From Vogesella indigofera (GTDB taxonomy: Bacteria > Pseudomonadota > Gammaproteobacteria > Burkholderiales > Chromobacteriaceae): a stretch of DNA of 64,000 nt. A model generated the notes under the pieces. It did not search any database, had not been told where the DNA came from, and was given only the letters and a program-made list of their open reading frames with translations. Location of the stretch: positions 124,001 to 188,000 of the forward strand of contig NZ_RBID01000015.1 of assembly GCF_003633895.1 (NCBI RefSeq). Reading direction: 5' to 3'. A program made the position numbers and the translations under genes. Position 1 is the first letter of the stretch; every line of letters starts with the position of its first letter. Of the stretch, positions 37,162-46,301 are shown one piece after another.

Positions 37162-38109
37162 ATGCTCGATATCCTGGCGGTGATCGCCCCTATTTTCATG
37201 CTGATCGGGCTGGGCTACCTCGCGGTGCGGCTGGCGCTGTTCCCGCAGGACAAGCTGGCGGCGCTGGGCCTGCTGGTGGTGCGCTTCGCGCTGCCGGCGC
37301 TGATCCTGCACTCGCTGTCCAGCCGCTCGCCGGCGGAATTGCTCAACACCCCCTATCTCGCCGCCTACGCCGCCGGCTCGCTGGCGATGCTGCTGCTGGG
37401 CACCGGCTGGGCAATGCTGGCCCGCCAGCAACCGTTGCCGCGCGCCGCGCTGTACGGGCTGGGCATGTCCTGCTCCAACAGCGCCTTTGTCGGCTACCCG
37501 ATCGTGTACCAGCTGCTGGGGCCGGTGGCGACGCTGGCGCTGGCACTGACCATGGTGGTGGAAAACCTGCTGATGCTGCCGCTGGGCATCGCCTTGTCCG
37601 AGGCCGACGGCTCGCGCCAGGAGCGCTTCCTGCGCGCCTTCGGCCGCTCGCTGCTGGGGCTGCGCCGCAACCCGATCATCCTCGCCATCGTCGCCGGGGT
37701 GACGCTGGCGCTGCTGGACCTCAGCCTGCCGCCGCTGCTGGCCAAGCCGGTGGCGATGCTGGGTACCGCGTCGGCGCCGGTGGCGCTGTTCGTGATCGGC
37801 GGCTCGCTGGTCGGCCTGCCGCTGCGCAGCATGCTGCGCGACGTCAGCATCCTCGCCAGCGGCAAGCTGCTGCTGCACCCGCTGCTGGTGGCGGGGGCGC
37901 TGCTGCTGTTCGGCCCGCTCGACCCGCGACTGGCGATGGCCGGGGTGCTGACCGCGGCGATGCCGATGCTGAGCATCTTCCCCATCCTCGGCCAGCGCCA
38001 CGACATGCAGGGCTTCTGTGCCGCCACCCTGCTGCTGGCGACCACCAGCTCCTTTCTCACCATCAGCGCCGCAATCTGGCTGCTGCAGCATTACCCGTTT
38101 TTTCATTAG
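37162..38109 (+). CDS. AEC-family transporter (auxin efflux carrier type)
   Basis: This 315-aa inner-membrane protein has about ten hydrophobic segments. The N-terminal MLDILAVIAPIFMLIGLGYLAVR and the NSAFVGYPIVYQLLG and FVIGGSLVG segments fit the auxin-efflux-carrier/malonate-permease family. It starts 22 bp after the aldo/keto reductase stop, so the two are probably co-transcribed. Members carry small organic acids or export metabolites. The substrate is unknown. Confidence 0.8.
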   Translation: MLDILAVIAPIFMLIGLGYLAVRLALFPQDKLAALGLLVVRFALPALILHSLSSRSPAELLNTPYLAAYAAGSLAMLLLGTGWAMLARQQPLPRAALYGLGMSCSNSAFVGYPIVYQLLGPVATLALALTMVVENLLMLPLGIALSEADGSRQERFLRAFGRSLLGLRRNPIILAIVAGVTLALLDLSLPPLLAKPVAMLGTASAPVALFVIGGSLVGLPLRSMLRDVSILASGKLLLHPLLVAGALLLFGPLDPRLAMAGVLTAAMPMLSIFPILGQRHDMQGFCAATLLLATTSSFLTISAAIWLLQHYPFFH

Positions 38110-38250
38110 GCACCGGGCACAGACCCGGGCCACATGCCGCAAAGACGGCAGGCCGCGCGCGCCCGCAGGGGCTTGCGGCCAACATCAAGCGACGACGAGA
38201 AAAAGCCCGCACCCAGGGCACGACCACAACCTCGCAGGAGACAACTCAAG

Positions 38251-39588
38251 ATGCACACCCCGCAACACGACACCCCCGTCATCGCCCTCGCCAGCGCGCA
38301 GCCCACCCTGCGCCAGCGCTGGCACAGCGCGATGGCCGTTGGCCACACGCGCTGGTGGATGCTGGCACTGGTGTTCTTTGCCACCACCATCAACTACATC
38401 GACCGCGCTGCACTGGGCGTGCTGCAGCCGATTCTGGCCAAGGAGCTGAGCTGGACGGCGCAGGACTACGCCAATATCAACTTCTGGTTCCAGATGGGCT
38501 ACGCCATCGGCTTTGCCGTGCAGGGCCGCTTTATCGACCGCGTCGGGGTGAAGCACGCCTTCGCGCTGGCGGTGCTGCTGTGGAGCCTGGCGGCCGCCGC
38601 GCACGGGCTGGCGGCGTCCGCCGTCGGTTTCATGATCTGCCGTTTCCTGCTCGGCCTGTCCGAGGCGGCCAACTACCCGGCCTGCGTCAAGACCACGCGG
38701 CTGTGGTTCCCGGCCGGCGAACGCGCGATGGCCACCGGCCTGTTCAACGCCGGCACCAACGTCGGCGCGCTGGTGACGCCGGTGCTGCTGCCGCTGATCA
38801 TGATGGTGTGGGGCTGGCAGGCGGTGTTCTTCGTCATCGGCAGCTTCGGCCTGATCTGGCTGCTGTACTGGCTGCGCCACTACCACGACCCGGCGCAACA
38901 CCCGGGCGTGAGCCGCGCCGAGCTGGACTACATCAGCGCCGAGGCACAGGCGCCGGCCGGCAAGGTGCCGTACTCGCGCATCCTGCGCCTGCGCGGCACC
39001 TGGGCCTACGCGCTGGCCTTTACCATGACCGCGCCGGTGTTCTGGTTCTACCTGTACTGGCTGCCGCCCTTCCTCAACCAGCAGTACCAGCTGGGCATCA
39101 GCGTGACGCAGATGGGCATCCCGCTGATCGTGATCTACCTCACCGCCGATGTCGGCAGTGTCGGCGGCGGCGCGCTGTCGTCGTGGCTGATCGCGCGCGG
39201 CATGGCGCCGATCCCGGCACGGCTGGCCGCCATGCTGATCTGTGCGCTGTGCATCCTGTCCATCATCGGCGCCGCCGGCGCCAGCAGCCTGTGGCTGGCG
39301 GTGGCCGCCATTTCGCTGGCCATCGGCGCGCACCAGGCGTGGACCGCCAATATCTGGAGCTTGGTGATGGATTTCACCCCGAAGGAAGTGGTCGGCAGCG
39401 TGTTCGGCTTTGGCAGCATGATCGGCGCCGTGGGCGGCATGTTCATGACCCAGATCGTCGGCTACGTGCTGACGGTGACCAACAACAACTACTCGGTGCT
39501 GTTCACGCTGATTCCGTGCTGCTATTTCGTGGCGCTGACCTGGCTGTACTTCATGGCGCCACGGCAGGTGGAAACCCTGCCGGACTGA
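38251..39588 (+). CDS. MFS transporter, anion:cation symporter (ExuT/ACS) family
   Basis: This 445-aa transporter has twelve predicted helices. FFATTINYIDRAALGVLQPILAKEL in helix 1 is the D-x-R signature of the hexuronate/phthalate/galactarate group. GLSEAANYPACVKTTRLWFPAGERAMATGLFNAGTNVGAL matches ACS transporters. AGGAG lies about ten bases before the ATG at 38251. By context the substrate could be an aromatic acid, gallate or a sugar acid. It converges with the LysR gene at 39683. Confidence 0.85.
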   Translation: MHTPQHDTPVIALASAQPTLRQRWHSAMAVGHTRWWMLALVFFATTINYIDRAALGVLQPILAKELSWTAQDYANINFWFQMGYAIGFAVQGRFIDRVGVKHAFALAVLLWSLAAAAHGLAASAVGFMICRFLLGLSEAANYPACVKTTRLWFPAGERAMATGLFNAGTNVGALVTPVLLPLIMMVWGWQAVFFVIGSFGLIWLLYWLRHYHDPAQHPGVSRAELDYISAEAQAPAGKVPYSRILRLRGTWAYALAFTMTAPVFWFYLYWLPPFLNQQYQLGISVTQMGIPLIVIYLTADVGSVGGGALSSWLIARGMAPIPARLAAMLICALCILSIIGAAGASSLWLAVAAISLAIGAHQAWTANIWSLVMDFTPKEVVGSVFGFGSMIGAVGGMFMTQIVGYVLTVTNNNYSVLFTLIPCCYFVALTWLYFMAPRQVETLPD

Positions 39589-39682
39589 TGCCGGCAACGT
39601 AGCCCGGACCCGCGCGGCGCCTCCCGCCTCCGGGGCGGCGCCGCGCCCCTGTCACCCCCGCCGCCGGCGGGGGGGACGCTTT

Positions 39683-40600
39683 CTAGGCGGTCGCCAGCAC
39701 CTCGGCCGCCACCTGCTCCAGCTCGCGGCGCAGCCAGCTGTGCGCCGGGTCGTGGCGGTATTTCAGGTGCCAGATCATGTACATCGGCATGCGGCCAACC
39801 TTGGCCGGCAGCGGGCAGCTGGCAAAGTCGCGCATCAGTCCGCGCCCGAGCAGGCCCGGCAGCGTCGCCAGCAGGCCGCTGCCGCGCAGGAAGGCCGGGA
39901 TGCCGGCGAACGACGGCACGGTGACGGCGAAGCGGCGCGCGATGCCGCGCGCCTCCAGCTGCAGGTCCACGTCCAGCATCCGCCGCGGCGCGTACAGCAC
40001 GGTGACATGCTCGGCGGCGAGATAGTCGTCCAGCCGCGCCGGCGCCGCGCGCTGCGCCGGATCGTAGAACACGCGGTAGTCGTCCTCGAACAGCCGCTTC
40101 TGCAGGATGTCGCCGGCCTCCGGCGGCCGCGGCGAGATCGCCAGCTGGCAGTGCTCGTCGCGCAGCATCTCGCTGCTGGGCACATCGGACGGGATCACCC
40201 GCAGCCGTACCCCCGGCGCCTGCTGCCGCAGCCGCTGCCACAGCGGCGGCAGCAGCAGGTCGCGCTGGAAGTCGTTGGCGGCGATGATGAAGGTGGTGTT
40301 CAGTGTCGCCGGCGCAAACGCCTCGCCGGCGGCAAAGCGCCGCATCTCGTCCAGCAGCACCCGCGCCTGCAGCGCCAGCGCCTCGGCACGGGCGGTGGCC
40401 ACGATGCCGCGCCCGCTCTTGACGAACAGCGGATCGCCGGTGATCTGGCGCAGCTTGTCCAGCAGATGCGACACCGCCGACTGCGTCACCCCCAGCCGCC
40501 GCGCCGCGCCGGTGACCGACTGCTCCTCGATCACCGCCAGCAGCAGCTGCAGCAAACGGCCGTCCAGCTGCAAATGATCGAAATCGCTCATACGTGCCAT
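39683..40600 (-). CDS. LysR-family regulator, divergent from the second LigAB pair
   Basis: This 305-aa protein has a winged helix-turn-helix (LLQLLLAVIEEQSVTGAARRLGVTQSAVSHLLDKLRQITGDPLFVKSGRGIVAT) of the NodD/PcpR/LinR-like LysR branch. The start at 40600 has AGGGG five bases upstream; the frame extends to 40729 through a hydrophobic stretch that is only promoter DNA. It is divergent from the 40692-41887 dioxygenase genes with a 91-bp gap, the usual arrangement for a LysR activator and its target. Confidence 0.85.
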   Translation of the reverse strand: MARMSDFDHLQLDGRLLQLLLAVIEEQSVTGAARRLGVTQSAVSHLLDKLRQITGDPLFVKSGRGIVATARAEALALQARVLLDEMRRFAAGEAFAPATLNTTFIIAANDFQRDLLLPPLWQRLRQQAPGVRLRVIPSDVPSSEMLRDEHCQLAISPRPPEAGDILQKRLFEDDYRVFYDPAQRAAPARLDDYLAAEHVTVLYAPRRMLDVDLQLEARGIARRFAVTVPSFAGIPAFLRGSGLLATLPGLLGRGLMRDFASCPLPAKVGRMPMYMIWHLKYRHDPAHSWLRRELEQVAAEVLATA

Positions 40601-40691
40601 CAATACCCCTGTCTTTATTCCGGTTATTACTTTGCCGATACTACCCGACACAGCAAACGCTGCAAGCAGGGAAACCAATAGGGAGAACAGG

Positions 40692-41045
40692 ATGGAGACA
40701 ACAAAACGTAAGCTCCGCGTCACCGGCACCGCGGTATTCGACGGTGATCTGGCGCAAAAGGGCTACGCGCTCAACAAGATGTGCTTTTCCTTCAACGACG
40801 CGGCCAACCGTCAGGCCTTCGCCGCCGACGAGGCCGGCTACTGCCAGCGCTACGGCCTGAACGCCGAGCAGTACGCGGCGGTGCGCGAGCGCAACGTGCT
40901 TGGCCTCTTGGCCGCCGGCGGCAATGTCTACTACCTCGCCAAGTTCGCCGGCATCCTCGGGCTGGACGTGCAGGACCTCGGCGCGCTGCAGACCGGGATG
41001 AGCAAGGAAGCGTTCAAACAGATGTTGCTGGAGGCAGGGAAATAA
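40692..41045 (+). CDS. LigA-like dioxygenase small subunit (second copy)
   Basis: This 117-aa protein has the LigA fold: VFDGDLAQKGYALNKMCFSFNDAANRQAF and NVYYLAKFAGILGLDVQDLGALQTGMSKEAFKQMLLEAGK. It is shorter than the first LigA (145 aa) and lacks its polar tail. It is followed after 2 bp by a LigB-like gene. Together they should form an extradiol dioxygenase for protocatechuate, gallate or a methylated relative. Confidence 0.88.
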   Translation: METTKRKLRVTGTAVFDGDLAQKGYALNKMCFSFNDAANRQAFAADEAGYCQRYGLNAEQYAAVRERNVLGLLAAGGNVYYLAKFAGILGLDVQDLGALQTGMSKEAFKQMLLEAGK

Positions 41046-41047
41046 TC

Positions 41048-41887
41048 ATGGCAAAAATCGTAGGCGGCATTACCACTTCACACGTTCCGGCCATCGGCCG
41101 CGCCATCGCGCAGAACCTGCAGCAAGACCCGTACTGGAAGCCGTTCTTTGACGGTTTCCCGCCGGTGCAAAAGTGGCTGGACGAGGTGAAGCCGGACGTG
41201 GCGATCGTGATCTACAACGACCACGGCCTGAACTTCTTCCTCGACAAGCTGCCGACCTTCGCCGTCGGCGCCGCCGCGCAGTACCACAACGCCGACGAAG
41301 GCTGGGGCATCCCCACCCTGCCGCCGTTTGCCGGCGACGCCGAGCTGTCGTGGCAGCTGATCAATGGCCTGGTGGCGGACGAATTCGACATCACCACCTG
41401 TCAGGAAATGCTGGTCGATCACGCCTTCTCGCTGCCGATGAAGCTGCTGTGGCCCGAGCAGGACCGCTGCCCGGTGCGCACCATCCCGGTGTGCATCAAC
41501 ACCGTGCAGTACCCGCTGCCGTCGGCCGCCCGCTGCTACAAGCTGGGCGAGGCGATCGCACGCGCGGTGGCGTCGTGGCCGGATGACCTGAAAGTGGTCA
41601 TCATCGGCACCGGCGGCCTGTCGCACCAGCTGGACGGCGAGCGCGCCGGCTTCATCAACAAGGCCTTCGACCTGCAGTTCATGGACAGCCTCACCGCCGC
41701 CCCCAAATGGGCGACGCAGTACAGCAACGAGGAGCTGGTGGAGCAGACCGGCACCCAGGGCGTGGAGCTGCTGATGTGGCTGACCACCCGCGGCGCGCTG
41801 CCGGGCGAGGTGGTGGAGCTGCACCGCAACTACCACATCCCGATCTCCAACACCGCCGCCGGGCTGATGCTGTTCGAATGCCGCTGA
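41048..41887 (+). CDS. LigB-like extradiol dioxygenase catalytic subunit (second copy)
   Basis: This 279-aa non-heme Fe(II) dioxygenase has His12 (TTSHVPAIG) and His59 (IYNDHGLNF) as expected iron ligands, TGGLSHQLDGERAGFINK with the acid-base histidine, and TQGVELLMWL with the glutamate. Sequence features such as YNDHGLNFFLDKLPTF, NADEGWGIPTLPPFAGD and CQEMLVDHAFSLPM differ from LigB of the main operon and recall gallate dioxygenases of the GalA/DesB type, which are normally single fused chains. Gallate or 3-O-methylgallate cleavage is therefore a good alternative to protocatechuate. Confidence 0.87.
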   Translation: MAKIVGGITTSHVPAIGRAIAQNLQQDPYWKPFFDGFPPVQKWLDEVKPDVAIVIYNDHGLNFFLDKLPTFAVGAAAQYHNADEGWGIPTLPPFAGDAELSWQLINGLVADEFDITTCQEMLVDHAFSLPMKLLWPEQDRCPVRTIPVCINTVQYPLPSAARCYKLGEAIARAVASWPDDLKVVIIGTGGLSHQLDGERAGFINKAFDLQFMDSLTAAPKWATQYSNEELVEQTGTQGVELLMWLTTRGALPGEVVELHRNYHIPISNTAAGLMLFECR

Positions 41888-41920
41888 GCCCGAGCAGCAG
41901 CGCCGCGCTGACGTCGTAAA

Positions 41921-41955
41921 AAAAGCACCGTTCCCCTGCCGGGACGGTGCTTTTT
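41921..41955. terminator. Bidirectional rho-independent terminator
   Basis: The stem AAAAGCACCGTTCCC / GGGACGGTGCTTTT is flanked by A- and T-runs and lies between the second dioxygenase (+) and the TetR gene (-). It would serve both. Confidence 0.9.
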
Positions 41956-41992
41956 GCTTAAGTGGCGTGGCCGTGGCCAGCCGACGTGCGGC

Positions 41993-42664
41993 TCAGCCCG
42001 GCGGCCGCAGGTAGGCCAGCACCGCCTCCACCAGCATCTTGCGGTGCGATTCGCGCGACGCCTCGCTGACCATGTCGCGGCCGAAAATGGTCTGGAAGGT
42101 GTAGCGGTTGGCGACGCGGAAGAAGCACAACGAGCTGATCAGCATGTGCAGGTCGGTGGCATCGACCTCGGGGCGGAACAGCCCCGCCGTCTTGCCGCGC
42201 GCCAGCACGCCGTCGAGCACCTCGATGATGCTGCGGTTCAGCGACTTGATCTTCGACGACTGCGCGATGAACTTGCCGTGGTGGATGTTCTCGATGCTGA
42301 CCAGGCGGATGAAGTCGGTGTGCGCGGCGTGGTAGTCGAAAGTGAACTCCGCCAGCCGGATGATGGCGTCCACCGGCGACAGTTCGGCCAGGTCCAGCCC
42401 GGTTTCGATGTCGCGGATCTCGCCGTAGCAGCGCTCCAGCGCCGCGATGTACAGCTCTTCCTTGCTGCGGAAGTAGTACACCACCATGCGCTTGATGGTG
42501 CCGGCGCGCTCGGCGATGGCGTCCAGCGTGGTGCCGCTGAAGCCGGTCAGCGCGAACTCGCTCACCGCGGCATCGAGTATGCTTTTCTTCATGCCCTCCG
42601 GGTTGTTCTTGCGCTTTTGCTTGACCACCGCGCTGCCTTCCGGCGCCTCGACACTGTTTTTCAT
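41993..42664 (-). CDS. TetR-family transcriptional regulator
   Basis: This 223-aa protein has an N-terminal TetR helix-turn-helix (KKSILDAAVSEFALTGFSGTTLDAIAERAGTIKRMVVYYFRSKEELYIAALERCY) and a helical effector domain with a TetR_C-like part near HAAHTDFIRLVSIENIHHGKFIAQSS. The start at 42664 gives a Lys-rich N-terminal arm. It lies next to aromatic ring-cleavage genes and could control them or the neighbouring lipoprotein hydrolase. It is also one candidate for the ATGTACC palindromes upstream of quiC and aroQ, but nothing in sequence proves this. Confidence 0.83.
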   Translation of the reverse strand: MKNSVEAPEGSAVVKQKRKNNPEGMKKSILDAAVSEFALTGFSGTTLDAIAERAGTIKRMVVYYFRSKEELYIAALERCYGEIRDIETGLDLAELSPVDAIIRLAEFTFDYHAAHTDFIRLVSIENIHHGKFIAQSSKIKSLNRSIIEVLDGVLARGKTAGLFRPEVDATDLHMLISSLCFFRVANRYTFQTIFGRDMVSEASRESHRKMLVEAVLAYLRPPG

Positions 42665-42869
42665 GATCGGCACATCTGTTCCAGACTGAGTGAACGCCGC
42701 ACCGGCAACGACGGCCGCCGCGGACAAGACCTCCATCCTATCAAAAAGCGCCGCCGCTGTATTTGCGCGCCGGGCGGCTGTTGCGGCCAACCCTGGCCGC
42801 GTACGGAACTCTGCCGCCGTTGCCAGCCACCAAGCAGGATTGCCCGCTCCCCCGAACCCGCCCGACACC

Positions 42870-44066
42870 ATGCCCATCCGCGCCCTGACCCTGCCGCTAC
42901 TGGCCGCCGTGTTCGCTCTCGCCGCCTGCAGCCAGACCCGCCCGCCGCCCAAGCCACCATTGGGACAGGCCAGCTTTGCCAGCTACCAGCAGGAGACGCG
43001 GCAATGGCTGCGCCAGCATCGCCAGTTCCTCGGCGCCGACATCGAGCGCGAGCTGGACTACAACAGCCCGCACGAGTGGCGGCCGGCCGGTGCGCCGCGC
43101 GGCGGCGTGCTGCTGGTGCACGGGCTGGGCGATTCGCCGTTTTCCTTTGTCGACATCGCGCCGCGGCTGGCGCAGCAGGGCTGGCTGGTGCGCACCGTGC
43201 TGCTGCCCGGCCATGGCAGCACGCCGCAGTCGCTGCTGCCGGTGGCGATGGCCGACTGGCAGCAGGTGGTGCGCGAACAGACGCAGCTGCTGCAGCGGGA
43301 GGTTGGCCGCGTCTGGCTCGGCGGTTTTTCCACCGGCGGCAATCTGGTGCTGGGCGAGGCGCTGGCCAATGCCGGTATCGCCGGCCTGCTGCTGTTCTCG
43401 CCCGGCCTCAAGTCCGACAGCCGCCTCGATTGGCTGACACCGTGGCTGGCACCGCTGCGGCCGTGGCTGCGCCAGCCGGAGCCAGGCCGCGCGCAGCAGA
43501 CGCCGGTGCGCTACCTGAACGTGCCGACCAACGGCTTCGGCCAGTACTACCGCAGCAGCGCCAGCGTGCGCGCACAGCTGGCGCGCCAGCCCTACCCGCG
43601 GCCGGTGCTGATGGTGCTGAGCGAGCACGACTCGGTGCTCGACGTGCGCTACACGCTGGCGCAGTTCAGCCAGCGCTTCAGCCATCCGCACAGCCGGCTG
43701 ATCTGGTACGGCAACGCGCCGGCCAGCAGCGACCAGCGCGTGCTGTGGCGCCCGGACCGGCTGCCACAGCAGCGCATCAGCCAGTTCTCGCACATGAGCG
43801 TGCTGTTTGCGCCGGACAACCCGCTGTACGGCCGCGACGGCAGCCTGCGCCTGTGCCAGAACGGGCAGGACGCCGCCGATGACGCCGCCTGCCGCAACGG
43901 CGCCACGGTGTGGTATTCCGACTGGGGCTACCGCGAAGCCGGCAAGGTGCACGCCCGGCTGACCTTCAATCCCTATTTCGACTGGCAGCTGCAGCAGATA
44001 CAGCAGCTGCTGGCAGGCAGCAGCGCCGGCGACGCCACGCTGCAGCAGGCGGCCGGCGCGCGCTGA
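42870..44066 (+). CDS. Alpha/beta-hydrolase lipoprotein
   Basis: This 398-aa protein has a lipoprotein signal (LPLLAAVFALAAC, Cys near residue 20) and an alpha/beta-hydrolase fold: GGVLLVHGLGDSPFSF (oxyanion loop) and WLGGFSTGGNLVLG (nucleophile Ser in GFSTG). A late Asp in SEHDSVLD and a His near FSHMSV complete a plausible triad. It is probably anchored in the outer membrane facing the periplasm. It resembles serine aminopeptidase S33/lysophospholipase-like hydrolases. The substrate is unknown. The start at 42870 is the only one giving a signal peptide. Confidence 0.8.
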   Translation: MPIRALTLPLLAAVFALAACSQTRPPPKPPLGQASFASYQQETRQWLRQHRQFLGADIERELDYNSPHEWRPAGAPRGGVLLVHGLGDSPFSFVDIAPRLAQQGWLVRTVLLPGHGSTPQSLLPVAMADWQQVVREQTQLLQREVGRVWLGGFSTGGNLVLGEALANAGIAGLLLFSPGLKSDSRLDWLTPWLAPLRPWLRQPEPGRAQQTPVRYLNVPTNGFGQYYRSSASVRAQLARQPYPRPVLMVLSEHDSVLDVRYTLAQFSQRFSHPHSRLIWYGNAPASSDQRVLWRPDRLPQQRISQFSHMSVLFAPDNPLYGRDGSLRLCQNGQDAADDAACRNGATVWYSDWGYREAGKVHARLTFNPYFDWQLQQIQQLLAGSSAGDATLQQAAGAR

Positions 44067-44080
44067 GCCGTCCGCCGCCA

Positions 44081-44108
44081 CGCTTGCGGCCAACGTTGGC
44101 CGCAAGCG
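44081..44108. repeat. Perfect 28-bp palindrome made of two GTTGGCCGCA words
   Basis: The arm CGCTTGCGGCCAAC (44081-44094) is followed directly by its complement. It lies 15 bp after the lipoprotein hydrolase stop and before the next hydrolase gene. There is no T-run, so termination is uncertain. Confidence 0.85.
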
Positions 44109-44192
44109 CGGCACTCGGCAGGCCGGATGCCAGCCGCTACACTACGGGCTTCCATTACGCCGGCCTACACCGGATTGCACCGGATCGCCCCC

Positions 44193-45077
44193 ATGCCTGA
44201 CTGCTATCAGCCGCTGCGCCAGCCGCGCAGCGAGTACCACCACTTCAACGGCCATCCCTGCCACGTGCTGCGCTGGGGCGAGGCCGACGCGCCGGCGCTG
44301 TTCATGCTGCACGGCTGGATGGATTGCGCGCTGACCTTCCAGTTCGTCGCCGACCTGCTGCCGCAGTGGCAGATCATCGCCCCGGACTGGCGCGGCTTCG
44401 GCGACAGCGGCTGGAACAGCGGCAGCTACTACAGCGCCGACTACCTCGCCGATCTCGACGCGCTGCTGCAGCACTACAGCCCGCAGGCGGCGGCCAACCT
44501 GGTCGGCCACAGCATGGGCGCGATGGTCAGCGGCCTGTACGCCGGCATCCGCCCGGAGCGGGTGGCGAAGCTGGCGCTGGTGGAGGGCTTCGGTCTCGCC
44601 GACAGCCGCGCGGCCGAGGCGCCGGGCCGCTACGCGCGCTGGCTGCGCGAGAAGCAGCAGCCACCGGCCTACCAGCCGCTGGCGTCACTGGCGGCGGTGA
44701 CACGCCGGCTGCAGGAGCGCAACCCGCACCTGGGCGCCGACAAGGCCGCCTTCATGGCACAGGCGCTGACCACGCAGCGCGACGGCGCGCTGAGCTACCG
44801 CGCCGATCCGCGCCACAAGATGGTCAATCCGGTGCTGTACCGGCTGGAAGAGGCCAAGGCCTGCTGGCGTCGCATCAGCTGTCCGGTGCAGTGGGTGATC
44901 GGCGGCGAGATGTGGGATCACCCGATGGCCAAGGGCGTGTTCGACACCCTCGACGAACGCCGCGCCTGCTTTGCCGACCTGCGCGAAGCGGTCATCGCCA
45001 ACGCCGGCCACATGGTGCAGTGGGAGCAGCCGGCAAGCCTGGCCGCAACGCTGCAATCGTTCTTTGCTCAGGAATAA
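44193..45077 (+). CDS. Alpha/beta hydrolase
   Basis: This 294-aa cytoplasmic hydrolase has LFMLHGWMDCALTFQFVADLLP (HGW oxyanion motif), PDWRGFGDSGW, the nucleophile elbow LVGHSMGAMVSGLYAG, and a C-terminal ANAGHMVQWEQPASLA with the catalytic His. This resembles the epoxide-hydrolase/meta-cleavage hydrolase group (MhpC-like). The start at 44193 is where homology begins. A role in the aromatic catabolism encoded nearby is possible but not shown. Confidence 0.82.
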   Translation: MPDCYQPLRQPRSEYHHFNGHPCHVLRWGEADAPALFMLHGWMDCALTFQFVADLLPQWQIIAPDWRGFGDSGWNSGSYYSADYLADLDALLQHYSPQAAANLVGHSMGAMVSGLYAGIRPERVAKLALVEGFGLADSRAAEAPGRYARWLREKQQPPAYQPLASLAAVTRRLQERNPHLGADKAAFMAQALTTQRDGALSYRADPRHKMVNPVLYRLEEAKACWRRISCPVQWVIGGEMWDHPMAKGVFDTLDERRACFADLREAVIANAGHMVQWEQPASLAATLQSFFAQE

Positions 45078-45155
45078 TCCGTCTAAGCGAGCTATGGATT
45101 TCGGGCTGCCCTTAACGTAAGGTAAACGCCATTGTCGTTTTTACCGGAGCCCGCC

Positions 45156-46241
45156 ATGACCCGCTACGCCCGCCATCTGCAACAGCGCACCATCGTCAAC
45201 CCGTTCCAGGGCCTGCCACGGCTGGAGGCCGCCATCGGCCGCCGCATCGTGTCGCGCATCGGCTCCAACGAGAGCATGCCGATTGCCGGCCACCCGCTGG
45301 CGACGCAGTGGGGCGAGGCGCTGTACGAGCTGGCGCGGCTGTACCCGGACCCGTACGCCACGGCCATCCGCGAGCGCGCCGCGGCGCTGAACGGCGTGGA
45401 CGCGGCCAACGTGGTGGTCGACGCCGGCGCCGACAGCCTGATCGCGCTGTTCCTGCGCGCGCGGGTGTCGCCCGGCGACGTGGTGGTGTGCACCGCCGGC
45501 ACCTACCCCACCTTCCGCTACTTTGCCGAGGGCGTCGGCGCCGAGATCGTCGAGGTGCCGTACGCCGAGCACGACGGCGTGCTGGTCAACGACCTGCCGG
45601 CGCTGGCCGCCGCCGCCAACGCGCACCAGGCGGCGCTGGTCTACCTCGCCAACCCGGACAACCCGACCGGCACCTTCCACCCGCGCGACGCCGTCGCCAG
45701 CCTGCGCGCCGCGCTGGCCGACGACACCCTGCTGCTGCTGGACGAGGCCTATGTCGACTTCTGCGCCGCCGCCGAGCGCCAGGGCGTGCTGGCCAACACC
45801 GTGCGCCTGCGCACGCTATCGAAGGCGCACGGCCTCGCCGGGCTGCGTGTCGGCTACGCCATCGCGCCAGAGGAATGGATCAGCAAGGCCGACCAGATCC
45901 GCACCCAGTTTGCCGTCTCAAGCGTGGCGCAGGCGGCGGCGGTGGCGGTGCTGGATGCGCCGCACTGCGCCGACACCATCATCCGCGACACCTGCCGGCT
46001 GCGTGAGCAGCTGCACGCGGCACTGGCCGGCGGCGGGCTGCGCGTGCTGCCGTCGCACACCAACTTTGTCTGCATCGTGTACCCGGATACCGACAGCGCG
46101 CTGCAGCGGCAAAAGGCGCTGTTGCAGCAGGGCATCGCGGTGCACCGTCCGCCGCATCCGGCGATGCAGCACATCCTGCGCGTCACCGCTCACCCTGACG
46201 CATGTCAAGATTCAACCATTGCCGTACTGCTGCCAGGCTAA
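45156..46241 (+). CDS. Histidinol-phosphate aminotransferase-like PLP enzyme
   Basis: This 361-aa class I/II aminotransferase has SNESMPIAGH at the N-terminus, VYLANPDNPTGTFHP, LLLDEAYVDFC (PLP-binding Asp) and RTLSKAHGLAGLRVGYAI with the Schiff-base Lys. This is the HisC/CobD branch. It is not next to his or cob genes, so it may be a second HisC, an aromatic aminotransferase or a threonine-phosphate decarboxylase relative. The start at 45156 follows CGGAGCCCGCC. Confidence 0.8.
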   Translation: MTRYARHLQQRTIVNPFQGLPRLEAAIGRRIVSRIGSNESMPIAGHPLATQWGEALYELARLYPDPYATAIRERAAALNGVDAANVVVDAGADSLIALFLRARVSPGDVVVCTAGTYPTFRYFAEGVGAEIVEVPYAEHDGVLVNDLPALAAAANAHQAALVYLANPDNPTGTFHPRDAVASLRAALADDTLLLLDEAYVDFCAAAERQGVLANTVRLRTLSKAHGLAGLRVGYAIAPEEWISKADQIRTQFAVSSVAQAAAVAVLDAPHCADTIIRDTCRLREQLHAALAGGGLRVLPSHTNFVCIVYPDTDSALQRQKALLQQGIAVHRPPHPAMQHILRVTAHPDACQDSTIAVLLPG

Positions 46242-46301
46242 ACACGGGTACACTGTGCCGTATTGCCCTGTACCCACCCCACCATAAAAAGCGGCCGCAA
46301 C

